Shown: positions 44,248 to 51,228 of the stretch, one piece after another
Layout of the letters: the number at the start of each line of letters is the position of its first letter
Numbering within the stretch: the stretch's first letter is position 1
Source of the DNA: DASQMT01 sp963839615
GTDB taxonomy: Bacteria; Actinomycetota; Thermoleophilia; Solirubrobacterales; Solirubrobacteraceae
Direction: 5' to 3'
DNA length: 64,000 bases
Assembly: GCA_963839615.1 (NCBI GenBank)
Contig: CAWIVY010000012.1
Coordinates: forward strand, 1-64,000
Notes under the pieces: model-generated
Database searches by the model: none
What the model saw: the letters and a program-made list of their open reading frames with translations, nothing else
Told to the model about the DNA's origin: nothing
Position numbers and translations under genes: made by a program

Positions 44248-45489
44248 TTGCGACCGCGTATCGCGTTGTTGCTACTGATGTGCTTCGCCACGTTCGGGTT
44301 CGTGATCGGCTGTGGCGGCAGTGACGAAGACAGTGGCGGTGCCGGGGGCGACTCCGGCAAGGCCGCCGGCATACCCAAAGGCCCGATCACGATCGGGGCG
44401 CCGCTCGCGTTGACCGGTCCGCTGAGCTTCGTGGACACCGGGATGAAGCAGGGCATCGATGTCGCCATCGCGGACGTCAATGCCAAGGGCGGTGTTCTCG
44501 GTCACAAGCTCAAGCTCGTCACCGCGGACACGAAGTCCGATCCGCCGACCATCGGCACTGCCGCGCAGGAGGTCATCGACGCGGGCGCCGACTTCATGAT
44601 CCCGACGTTCGACTACGACTTCGGCGGTCCGTCCGCACGGCTCGCGATGACGAACAAGATCCTCACGGTGTCGGGCGCGGGCGATCCTCGTTACGGCCTC
44701 AAGGGGATCGGTCCCTATATGTTCAACGTCTATCCCGGGAGCCCGACGGAGGGCGCGATCGCGGCGGAGTTCGCGATCAACGAGAAGGACTGGAAGAACG
44801 TCTACGTTCTCACGGACACGACGTTCAATCACGCCAAGACGGTTTGCGCGGCCTTCAAGGAGCGCTTCAAGGAGCTCGGCGGGAGCGTCACCGGTGACGA
44901 CACGTTCAAGGGCACGGACCGCTCGGTCGCGACCCAGGTCACGCGGCTTCGTGGTCAGGCCGCGGAGACCGACGCCGTGATGCTCTGCACGGTCGGAGAC
45001 GGAGGCGTGAACGCCTTGCGGCAGATCCGCGGCGGCGGCATCGACCAGCCGGTGATCCTCGACAACGCCTACGACGGCACGTACTGGTTCGACGCGGCGC
45101 CCGAGGGCGGTGAGCTCTACGTGATCTCCGTCGGGGCCGTGACCCCGGGGGTGACCAAGAACAAGCTCCAGCAGCACGTCTTGGAGACGGTCGAGAAGGA
45201 GACCGGTGAGCCGATCACGTTCGGTGTCGGCGCCTTCGCCGGGAACACTGCCGTCCACGCCATTGCCAGAGGGATCGAGGAAGCCAAGAGCACCGACCCC
45301 GACGCCGTCAAGAAGGTGCTCGAGACGTTCAACGGAGAGGACTTCGCGATCGGCAAGGTGACCTGGACGAGCACTTGTCATGTGCCGCTCGGCGAGGAGA
45401 TGCAGATCCTCACGGTCGACGTGCCCGCGAAGAAGCAGAAGTTCCTGATGCCGTTCAAGCCGGAGAAGACCCCGGAGTCGCCCTGCTGA
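44248..45489 (+). CDS. Branched-chain-type ABC substrate-binding lipoprotein (LivK-like)
   Basis: 413 residues. A signal peptide (LRPRIALLLLMCFATFGFV) ends in a lipobox VIGCGGSDE, so the mature protein is a membrane-anchored lipoprotein outside the cell. The receptor domain starts GPITIGAPLALTGPLSFVD and follows with GIDVAIADVNAKGG, as in periplasmic-binding-protein family 6. TTG 44248 is chosen as start because AGGAGG at 44235-44240 lies 7 bases upstream and the signal peptide begins directly after it; the longer GTG 44188 frame would bury the signal. It supplies ligand to the Liv-type transporter encoded just upstream. Confidence 0.88.
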   Translation: MRPRIALLLLMCFATFGFVIGCGGSDEDSGGAGGDSGKAAGIPKGPITIGAPLALTGPLSFVDTGMKQGIDVAIADVNAKGGVLGHKLKLVTADTKSDPPTIGTAAQEVIDAGADFMIPTFDYDFGGPSARLAMTNKILTVSGAGDPRYGLKGIGPYMFNVYPGSPTEGAIAAEFAINEKDWKNVYVLTDTTFNHAKTVCAAFKERFKELGGSVTGDDTFKGTDRSVATQVTRLRGQAAETDAVMLCTVGDGGVNALRQIRGGGIDQPVILDNAYDGTYWFDAAPEGGELYVISVGAVTPGVTKNKLQQHVLETVEKETGEPITFGVGAFAGNTAVHAIARGIEEAKSTDPDAVKKVLETFNGEDFAIGKVTWTSTCHVPLGEEMQILTVDVPAKKQKFLMPFKPEKTPESPC

Positions 45490-45499
45490 CGACCGGGTG

Positions 45500-45545
45500 C
45501 CGTCGCGCGGCCAATGGTCGCGCGACGGCGCCGGCTCGCCGGCGC
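45500..45545. promoter_or_regulatory. Two adjacent stem-loops after the binding-protein gene
   Basis: CCGTCGCGCG/CGCGCGACGG forms a perfect 10-bp stem (45500-45509 with 45519-45528), and GCGCCGGC-TC-GCCGGCGC a second 8-bp stem (45528-45545). No T tract follows. Such stems between a binding-protein gene and the next cistron commonly protect the upstream mRNA and reduce readthrough, giving more binding protein than downstream enzymes. Confidence 0.55.
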
Positions 45546-45572
45546 AACTCCGACATGGAGGAAGGAGCATCG

Positions 45573-46034
45573 ATGGAGGACGCCGAGCGTCGACTGCGGG
45601 CCCTCGAGGCCGCTCGCGACATCGAGGCCGTCAAGGCGCGGTACTCGTCGTGTTGCGATGACGGCTACGACCCCGACGGCATCGCCGAGTTGTTTGCGCC
45701 TGAGGGCACCTGGCAGGCGACAGGCTTCGGCCGGCATTGCGGCCGCGAGGAGATCCGGCGCTTCATGAGCGGGGTCAGCGCTGACATCCCCTGGGCGTGG
45801 CACTCGATTGCGAACCCGGCGATCGAGCTGTCGTACGACGGCACGCGCGCGACGGCTCGCTGGTACTCGCTGGTCGTGTGCGAGCGCCGCGATCAGGCGG
45901 GGGACGTCCGCCCGATGATGCTGGTCGGGAAGTACCGCGACGAGCTCGTCCTCATCGACGGGGCGTGGCGCTTCGAGAGCATCGACTGCACGATCGAGCG
46001 GTCCCTCGTCATCGCGGCCGAGATGTCCGGTTGA
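45573..46034 (+). CDS. SnoaL-like (NTF2-fold) protein
   Basis: 153 residues. AARDIEAVKARYSSCCDDGYDPDG followed by IAELFAPEGTWQATGFG is the SnoaL_4-type opening; the closing WRFESIDCTIERSL completes the cone-shaped fold. Family members are isomerases, cyclases or dehydratases or serve as small binding proteins, often next to ring hydroxylating enzymes. ATG 45573 has a strong GGAGGAAGGAG before it; a second ATG at 45555 lies upstream of that site. Probably a pathway hydratase or isomerase, not provable from sequence. Confidence 0.75.
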   Translation: MEDAERRLRALEAARDIEAVKARYSSCCDDGYDPDGIAELFAPEGTWQATGFGRHCGREEIRRFMSGVSADIPWAWHSIANPAIELSYDGTRATARWYSLVVCERRDQAGDVRPMMLVGKYRDELVLIDGAWRFESIDCTIERSLVIAAEMSG

Positions 46035-46900
46035 AGCCGAGCGCCTTCGACTACGAGTCTCCCGATTCGGAGGAGGCGGCGATCGAGCTCCTCGCCGAGC
46101 ACGGTGACGAGGCGAAGATTCTGGCCGGAGGCCAGAGCCTGATTCCACTGCTGAACTTCCGCCTCGCCCGGCCGGCGCTGCTCATCGACATCAATCGGAT
46201 CCGATCGCTCGACCACCTCACCCAGCGCGACGGGCGGTTGTGGATCGGCGCCGCCGCCCGCCAGGCGCGCGTCGAGCGCTCGCCGCTCGCGCGCCGGTCC
46301 TGGCCGATGCTCGCCGCCGCGCTGCGCTGGGTCGCGCACCATCAGATCCGGAACCGCGGCACCATCGGAGGCTCCGCCGCGCACGCCGACCCGGCGGCCG
46401 AGCTCCCGGTCGCGCTGCGCTGCCTGGATGCGGTCTTCCACGTCCGGAGCCGGCGTGGCCGGCGGGCGCTGCCGGCAAGCGACTTCTTCCTCGCGTACCT
46501 GACGACGGCGCTCGAGCCGGACGAGCTCCTCGTCGAGATCGAACTGCCTGCGGTGCCGCCCCACAGCGGGGTGGCGTTCGTCGAGTTCGCCCGGCGCCGC
46601 GGCGACTTCGCGATCGGCGGTGCGGCGGCGCGGATCTCGCTGGATGACGACGCGCGCTGTGCCAGCGCCGCGATCGCCCTCCTGGGGGCGGCGGACGTGC
46701 CGCTGAGGCCGGTCGCGATCGAGTCGGCGCTCGTCGGGCGCCGGATCGACGCCGCCGCGATCGCAGAGCTCACCGCCTGGGTCGAGTCGGTGATCGATCC
46801 GTCGAATCACGCCCATGCGGGCAGCGTCTACCGGCGAAGCCTGATCGCGTCGCTCGCCGGGCAGGCGGTCGCGGAGGCCGCGGGGGGAGTGCGCAGCTGA
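46031..46900 (+). CDS. Molybdenum hydroxylase FAD subunit (CoxM family)
   Basis: 289 residues. FAD-binding signatures AKILAGGQSLIPLLNFRLARP and RNRGTIGGSAAHADPAAELP are clear, followed by DFFLAYLTTALEPDELLVEI and the CO-dehydrogenase C-terminal domain with RRGDFAIGGAAARI. It passes electrons from the 2Fe-2S subunit to an acceptor. TTG 46031 overlaps the SnoaL stop (TTGA). It partners with the large subunit at 37515 and the small subunit just downstream. Confidence 0.88.
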   Translation: MKPSAFDYESPDSEEAAIELLAEHGDEAKILAGGQSLIPLLNFRLARPALLIDINRIRSLDHLTQRDGRLWIGAAARQARVERSPLARRSWPMLAAALRWVAHHQIRNRGTIGGSAAHADPAAELPVALRCLDAVFHVRSRRGRRALPASDFFLAYLTTALEPDELLVEIELPAVPPHSGVAFVEFARRRGDFAIGGAAARISLDDDARCASAAIALLGAADVPLRPVAIESALVGRRIDAAAIAELTAWVESVIDPSNHAHAGSVYRRSLIASLAGQAVAEAAGGVRS

Positions 46901-47428
46901 TGGCGAGGCGAGCGGTGAAGGTGACGGTCAACGGCACGACGCACGAGGGCGAGATCGAGCCGCGCTTGCTGCTCTCCGACTTCCTTCGCGACGAAGTCGG
47001 GCTGACCGGGACGCACGTCGGATGCGAACAGGGTGTGTGCGGAGCGTGCACCGTTCATCTCGACGGCGATCCGATTCGGTCGTGCCTGACGCTCGCGATC
47101 CAGGCCGACGGCGCATGACGTGCGCACGGTGGAGGATCTGGCCGCGGAGGACGGGACGCTGCATCCGCTGCAGTCCGCGTTCCGCGAATGTCATGCGCTG
47201 CAGTGCGGATTCTGCTCCCCCGGGTTCCTGATGTCGCTCGAGCCGTTCATCGTCGAGCTCCAGGACTGGACCGACGAGGAGCTGCGCGACCATCTCGGCG
47301 GGAACATCTGCCGCTGCACCGGCTATCAGCACATCGTCGAGGCGGTGCGCCTCGCCTCGAAGCGCTACCACGACAACGACTTCGCCGCGCCGGAAGCTGA
47401 ACTGCCCGCGGAGGACACGGAGATCTGA
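46900..47428 (+). CDS. Molybdenum hydroxylase 2Fe-2S subunit (CoxS family), frameshifted
   Basis: About 175 residues when repaired. The plant-type cluster is GTHVGCEQGVCGACTVHLDG with RSCLTLA; the second, alpha-helical cluster is LQCGFCSPGFLMSL and NICRCTGYQHIVEAV. A one-base insertion around 47114 creates a premature TGA at 47116-47118 and shifts the frame; removing one base gives IQADGADVRTVEDLA across the gap. All eight cluster Cys are intact, so the gene is probably functional and the break an error. Confidence 0.85.
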
Positions 47429-47880
47429 TGGGAGATTCCGCATGGGAGGCACTGGCCGGATGCTCAGTCCTGAGCGCGCAGCGCGCTCCACAACCCGCCC
47501 ATGGTGACTGGGCATGGATCGCCCGGCTGCTCGACGCCGACGACGAGAGGCGCGAGGTCAACTTCGATGTCCGAGGCCGCGCCGGAGACGGCCACAGCTA
47601 TCTCGTCGCCGAGCTCCGTGCCGTGCTCGAGGAGCGGGGCGGATCACCAGAGCTACGGTTCGAGTCGCGGTCTCGCGCCACCGGTGCGGTGACGAGCAAG
47701 GAGGCGAGCCGCGTCGTGCTCGACGCGGTCACCACCGAGCTGCGCCGCATGGTCGATGAGGCCGCCTCGTCGCCGGAGCGCTCGCGCAGCTGGGTGCAGA
47801 TTCTGCTCTCGCTGCTCGCGGCGCTGATCGTGCTGGATCGCGTTCTGGAGCATCGGCGATCAACCGGGAGGGCGCGGTGA
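47428..47880 (+). CDS. Unknown protein with C-terminal membrane helix in hydroxylase operon
   Basis: 150 residues, no family recognised. The first 110 residues are soluble with many Arg/Glu (DDERREVNFDVRGRAGDGHS); residues 118-140 (WVQILLSLLAALIVLDRVLE) form one membrane helix followed by a basic tail, so it is tail-anchored with most of the protein inside. The start and end overlap the neighbouring genes (the stop overlaps GTG 47877). The following CoxG-like protein has the same soluble domain plus tail helix layout, so the two may act together to hold the hydroxylase at the membrane or pass on electrons. Confidence 0.6.
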   Translation: MGDSAWEALAGCSVLSAQRAPQPAHGDWAWIARLLDADDERREVNFDVRGRAGDGHSYLVAELRAVLEERGGSPELRFESRSRATGAVTSKEASRVVLDAVTTELRRMVDEAASSPERSRSWVQILLSLLAALIVLDRVLEHRRSTGRAR

Positions 47881-48500
47881 GGTTCGAGAACGAGTTCTCT
47901 GTCGCGGTCCCGGTCGACGCAGTGTGGGACGTCCTGCTCGACGTGGAACGAGTTGCGGGCTATCTCCCGGGCGCGACGATTGAGCCTGTCGCCAGCGAGG
48001 CGGAGGCATATCACGGCTCGATGCGGATCAAGCTCGGCCCAGTGGTGACGCAGTATGGCGGCATCATCCGGATCAGGACGCGGACGTCGAGGCGCGCGTG
48101 GCCGTGCTGGCAATCGAGGCGCAGGAGGTGGGTGGCCAGGGAACCGCGCGCGCGACGATCACGAATCGTCTGCGTCCGGCCGACCGCGGGACCACCGTGC
48201 TGGTCGAGACCGAACTTGACGTCAGCGGTCGCCAGGCGCAGTTCGGGCACGGCATCATGGAGCGGGTCGCGGATCGGATGCTCGCTGATTTCGCGCGGAG
48301 GTTCGAGGCGGATCTCGTGTCGGGGAAGCCAGCCGAGCCGGCGGTCCGAGCGGGCGACGGAACCCGATCGGGACGTTCTCGACCTCGGCGCCGCTTTGAT
48401 GACGCGGGATCAGGTCGAGCGGGCGCTCATTGGCGTGCTGTCGGTCGCAGTGCTAGCCATGGCGATACGTGTCCTTCGTCGTCATCTGCTCCAGGTGTAG
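47877..48500 (+). CDS. CoxG-like SRPBCC protein with C-terminal membrane helix, frameshifted
   Basis: About 207 residues when repaired. The SRPBCC fold shows FENEFSVAVPVDAVWDVLLD, VAGYLPGATIE and MRIKLGPVVTQYGGII, then, in a second frame, ATITNRLRPADRGTTVLVET and LDVSGRQAQFGHGIMERVAD, the classic CoxG ending. The frame returns near 48360 for a tail MTRDQVERALIGVLSVAVLA with a membrane helix. A missing C near 48073 and another one-base change near 48360 explain the breaks. CoxG proteins accompany molybdenum hydroxylases and are thought to tether them or carry quinone-linked electrons. Confidence 0.8.
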   Translation: MRFENEFSVAVPVDAVWDVLLDVERVAGYLPGATIEPVASEAEAYHGSMRIKLGPVVTQYGGIIRIRTRTSRRAWPCWQSRRRRWVAREPRARRSRIVCVRPTAGPPCWSRPNLTSAVARRSSGTASWSGSRIGCSLISRGGSRRISCRGSQPSRRSERATEPDRDVLDLGAALMTRDQVERALIGVLSVAVLAMAIRVLRRHLLQV

Positions 48501-48933
48501 TTCCTGAGGACGTTGCCCGGCGGCGCTCCAGTGACGTAATTCGTGACACCCTCTTGGTAGCCGCTCCGTCAGTCGTGCGAGCTGCCCGAAGCGGTCGCCG
48601 CGCAGGATGCGCCGAGTGAGCAAGTTTTCAGCTCCCGGCGATGCCCGACGCCGCGCTGGCGCGGCGTCAATTGCGCGCCTGGCTTTCGCTCGCGTGGATA
48701 ACGATCGAGGGCGCGTCTCAGGACGACAGCCTGTCGGTGAGTAGTTAGCGATCGCAGCTGCCGCGCTTCGAGCGAAGAGCCCCAGCGTCGCTCGGCAACC
48801 GCCCCAAACCACCCAGCAGGCTGGCGACCTGGTCCGTCTACGACCTTGTCCGTCTTCCCCGGCGACGAACCACGGACTCAAGCGTTGCGCCGCTTCTCGG
48901 TGCGTCGGCGCAATGGGGAACAAACTGGGGGCA
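48501..48933. other. Right end of the element without a clear gene
   Basis: About 430 bases. A minus-strand frame is open through most of it, but its text shows no integrase or other family motif. This is where the integrase of the 36.8-kb element would be expected; if it was here it has been lost beyond recognition. Confidence 0.45.
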
Positions 48934-48956
48934 TGTTGTCACGGGTGTTGTCACGG
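48934..48956. repeat. Right-end pair of 11-bp direct repeats
   Basis: TGTTGTCACGG at 48934-48944 and 48946-48956, 12-bp period, same orientation as the left-end pair at 12410-12432 and differing by only one or two bases. Likely arm-type integrase sites of the element. Confidence 0.6.
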
Positions 48957-48984
48957 ATCCGGACCGCCTCCGCGCCCGGAACGA

Positions 48985-49012
48985 CGAAAGCCCCGCATTA
49001 GCAGGGCTTTCG
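48985..49012 (-). terminator. Hairpin terminator after tRNA-Leu, right copy
   Basis: CGAAAGCCCCGC-ATTA-GCAGGGCTTTCG, 3 bases beyond the tRNA 3' end on the minus strand. Same stem as 12232-12259 with a different loop. Confidence 0.65.
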
Positions 49013-49013
49013 C

Positions 49014-49073
49014 GATGCGCCGAAGAGGACTCGAACCTCCACCCGGTTATCCCGGACCAGGCCCTCAACCTGG
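49014..49073 (-). repeat. Right attachment repeat within tRNA-Leu (60 bp)
   Basis: Exact copy of 12262-12321. Here it is continuous with the tRNA 5' half, so this end preserves a working tRNA gene, as is usual after insertion into a tRNA 3' end. Confidence 0.88.
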
Positions 49074-49100
49074 CGCGTCTACCAATTCCGCCATCGGCGC
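49016..49100 (-). tRNA. tRNA-Leu (anticodon GAG)
   Basis: 85-nt tRNA on the minus strand. Acceptor stem GCGCCGA pairs with TCGGCGC, discriminator A; the D arm has GGTAGAC; the anticodon stem CCAGG/CCTGG encloses TTGAGGG, giving anticodon GAG; a long class II variable arm and T loop GGTTCGAGTCC follow. CCA is not encoded. It is the insertion target of the element to its left. Confidence 0.95.
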
Positions 49101-49155
49101 GAGGGCTCGCGGAGTATAGCCGCGCGAAGCCGCTCTCCCAGGTGCCTCGGCGGGC

Positions 49156-49845
49156 CTACGCGGTGAACGCGAGCGTCAGTTCGCCGGCGGGTTCGAGCCG
49201 GTATCGCAGGCGCTCGCCGGGGCTGATGGCGAGGGCGGGGACGATCGATCCGGCGATGATCACGTCACCCGCGTGCAGGGTCTCCCCGAACGCCTCGAGG
49301 TGGGTCGCGACGTGCGCGACGACGGTGCCGGGATCGCCCGTCAGCGCGTAGGGATCCTCGACGGTCTCGGCGTCTCCGTCGGCATGCTGGATCTCGGCTC
49401 GCAGGGTGTCGGCCGCGCTCGCATCCGCCTCACCGAGCACGACGTGGCGGTGGAAGATGTCGCCTGCGAGGACCTCCTCGACGTCGCCGGTGTCGCCCAG
49501 GTCGACCAACTCGAACGCGGCGCCCAGGCCGCCGATGGCGGCGACGGCGCTCGCGATGTCCGCGCCGCCCGGGACGTCGGCGGCGATGTGGATCGCAACC
49601 TCCGGCTCCGCCGTCGGCTTGCTCCAGTCGCCGATCGCGCATGTCGCGCCGGACTGGAGCAGCCCGCGGTCGGTGAGGAACCCGACCAGCGCCGCTTCCG
49701 TGCCGAGCTTCTCCATCGCCGCGGCCGTACCGAGACCGAGCTTCCAGCCGATCGGGCGGGCGCCGTCCGCCAGCAACCGCCGGCGCAGCTCGAACTGGCG
49801 CTCCATCCCGCGTCGGACGCGCGGGTCCTCGTGCAGCGATGTCAT
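49156..49845 (-). CDS. 2-keto-4-pentenoate hydratase/FAH-family protein
   Basis: 229 residues of the fumarylacetoacetate hydrolase superfamily, MhpD-like branch. RPIGWKLGLGTAAAMEKLG near residue 30 and the acidic metal site Glu-x-Glu in KPTAEPEVAIHIAADV followed by later Glu in AAFELVDLGD are recognisable, as is the closing DVIIAGSIVPAL. Members add water to 2-hydroxydienoates in meta-cleavage pathways or act as decarboxylases. It stands alone between tRNA-Leu and lexA, divergent from lexA, so pathway context is lacking. Confidence 0.75.
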   Translation of the reverse strand: MTSLHEDPRVRRGMERQFELRRRLLADGARPIGWKLGLGTAAAMEKLGTEAALVGFLTDRGLLQSGATCAIGDWSKPTAEPEVAIHIAADVPGGADIASAVAAIGGLGAAFELVDLGDTGDVEEVLAGDIFHRHVVLGEADASAADTLRAEIQHADGDAETVEDPYALTGDPGTVVAHVATHLEAFGETLHAGDVIIAGSIVPALAISPGERLRYRLEPAGELTLAFTA

Positions 49846-49865
49846 GCACAGATCATGGCGCGGGC

Positions 49866-49894
49866 TTGATTCCGTCCGCAGCCCCGACTACCGT
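49866..49894 (+). promoter_or_regulatory. lexA promoter candidate
   Basis: TTGATT (49866-49871), 17-base spacer, TACCGT (49889-49894), immediately followed by the SOS box at 49898. Confidence 0.4.
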
Positions 49895-49897
49895 TCA

Positions 49898-49911
49898 CGA
49901 ACACATGTTCG
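49898..49911. promoter_or_regulatory. SOS (LexA) box of lexA
   Basis: CGAACACATGTTCG, arms CGAACA/TGTTCG, fits the CGAAC-N4-GTTCG consensus of actinobacteria and Bacillus. It lies 26 bases before ATG 49937, giving LexA autoregulation. Confidence 0.85.
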
Positions 49912-49936
49912 ATCAACACCGAGGAGTCGCCGGCCA

Positions 49937-50566
49937 ATGGACATCGGCAAGGACCTGACGAAGCGCCAGCAGGAGATCTTCGACTTCATCAAGAAGTACT
50001 CCGCCCGCTACGGCTACCCGCCGACCGTGCGCGACATCGGCAAGGCCGTCGGCCTTGCTTCGTCCTCGACCGTACACGCCCATCTGGCGAACCTGGAGAA
50101 GGTCGGTTTGTTGCGGCGCGATCCGACGAAGCCGCGCGCGATCGAGCTGCTCGACAGGGCGGTCGACGCGGCCAAGAGCGTAGTCACCGGCAACAACGGA
50201 CTGCCGCTGGTCGGTCATGTGGCAGCCGGTCAGCCGATCCTCGCCGAGGAGAACATCGAGGACTACGTCGACGTTCCCGGCCTCGCCGGCGGCGAGGAGG
50301 GCGCCTTCGTGCTCGCGGTGCGCGGCGACTCGATGATCGACGCGGGCATTCTCGACGGCGATCACGTGGTCGTGCGCAAGCAGGACACGGCGGCCGACGG
50401 CGAGATCGTGGTCGCGCTCGTCGGCGAGGAGGCGACCGTCAAGCGCTTCTTCAAGGAGTCCGACCACGTCCGCCTGCAGCCGGAGAACACGACGATGGAA
50501 CCGATCCGCACGCGCGACGTCAGCATCGTGGGGCGCGTGGTGGGAGTGTTCAGGAAGGTGGATTAG
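49937..50566 (+). CDS. lexA: LexA repressor
   Basis: 209 residues. The N-terminal winged helix (LTKRQQEIFDFIKKYSARYG, then VRDIGKAVGLASSSTVHAHL) binds SOS boxes; the C-terminal serine protease-like domain has the cleavable Ala-Gly in GHVAAGQPIL, Ser in VRGDSMIDAGI and Lys in EEATVKRFFKE. RecA filament triggers self-cleavage and derepression of imuB and dnaE2, both of which carry the same box in this window. ATG 49937 is set by the helix-turn-helix start; the longer upstream frame crosses the SOS box. Confidence 0.96.
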   Translation: MDIGKDLTKRQQEIFDFIKKYSARYGYPPTVRDIGKAVGLASSSTVHAHLANLEKVGLLRRDPTKPRAIELLDRAVDAAKSVVTGNNGLPLVGHVAAGQPILAEENIEDYVDVPGLAGGEEGAFVLAVRGDSMIDAGILDGDHVVVRKQDTAADGEIVVALVGEEATVKRFFKESDHVRLQPENTTMEPIRTRDVSIVGRVVGVFRKVD

Positions 50567-50568
50567 CC

Positions 50569-50793
50569 ATGACGACACTCTTGATGGAGCGCGACACAGA
50601 CGTGCAGCTCTGGAGCGGCCACGGCGGCCGAGCGACTCTGGACGATCTCCTGTCCGGCGCCTGGGAGGGCCTCACGGCCGCCGCCTCCTCCACTGCCTGC
50701 CCGGTCTGCGAGGGCGAGCTGGATCCGCGCTGGTCGGCCGGGGCCGGAGTGGTCGGCGGGCGCTGCCGCGACTGTGGCAGCGAGCTGAGCTGA
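50569..50793 (+). CDS. Small zinc-ribbon protein downstream of lexA
   Basis: 74 residues beginning 2 bases after the lexA stop, so probably part of the SOS operon. The C-terminal half has two Cys pairs, ACPVCEGEL and RCRDCGSEL, about 26 residues apart, forming a zinc ribbon. The N-terminal half contains LWSGHGGRATLDDLLSGAWE, a helix of unknown meaning. No named family recognised. It could be a DNA- or protein-binding helper of the DNA-damage response. Confidence 0.65.
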   Translation: MTTLLMERDTDVQLWSGHGGRATLDDLLSGAWEGLTAAASSTACPVCEGELDPRWSAGAGVVGGRCRDCGSELS

Positions 50794-50841
50794 AGCCCGG
50801 CCGGGCCGCGATGCGCGGCTTGCTCGGATAGCCTGCCCGCG

Positions 50842-51222
50842 ATGTCAGCAGAGACCGACCGCCAGGAGCTCGCCGAGCTCGAGACGGAGTGGATGGCCGC
50901 GATGCAGGCGCGCGATCGGGAGCGCCTCGAGGAGTTGGTCGCCGACGGCTTCCGCTTCATGGCGATCCACCTGCACCCCGAGCCGATGACCCGTGAGCAG
51001 TGGATGGGCGCGGCGATGGAGGGCTACATCATCACGACGTTCGCCTTCGAGGAGATGGAGATCGACGTCTTCGGCGACACCGCGGTGATCCACGCGCGCT
51101 ACTCCCAGATCGCCTCCTTCGCGACGGTCAACCTCTCGAACGTCTTCCGGCTCACCGACGTGTGGTCCCGTCACACGGGCCGCTGGCAGGTCATCGCCCG
51201 CCACTCCTCGATCCTCGGTTGA
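50842..51222 (+). CDS. NTF2-like (DUF4440/SnoaL-type) protein
   Basis: 126 residues. LETEWMAAMQARDRERLEEL, DGFRFMAIHLHPEPMTREQW and the closing RHTGRWQVIARHSSIL are typical of DUF4440/ketosteroid-isomerase-like proteins. Small cone-shaped fold, probably a ligand-binding or stress-linked protein; function unknown. ATG 50842 is the only reasonable start. Confidence 0.7.
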   Translation: MSAETDRQELAELETEWMAAMQARDRERLEELVADGFRFMAIHLHPEPMTREQWMGAAMEGYIITTFAFEEMEIDVFGDTAVIHARYSQIASFATVNLSNVFRLTDVWSRHTGRWQVIARHSSILG

Positions 51223-51228
51223 TACCGG

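Larger units (their letters stand above)
12262..49073. mobile_element. 36.8-kb integrated element at tRNA-Leu(GAG) carrying two catabolic modules
   Basis: The element is bounded by exact 60-bp direct repeats of the tRNA-Leu 3' part (12262-12321 and 49014-49073). Just inside each end lies a pair of 11-bp direct repeats 12 bp apart (TGTTGCCGCGG/TGTTGCCACGG at 12410-12432; TGTTGTCACGG twice at 48934-48956). The cargo is catabolic: sugar and sugar-acid genes, then N-heterocycle-type genes. No integrase is recognisable inside. The one at 10812-12125 lies outside the left repeat and has different arm repeats. The simplest reading is tandem accretion of two elements at one tRNA, with the right one having lost its integrase. 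Confidence 0.72.

Noticed and set aside
48501..48933. Decayed integrase on the minus strand
   Set aside because: No catalytic Arg, His-x-x-Arg or Tyr motif could be found in any frame.
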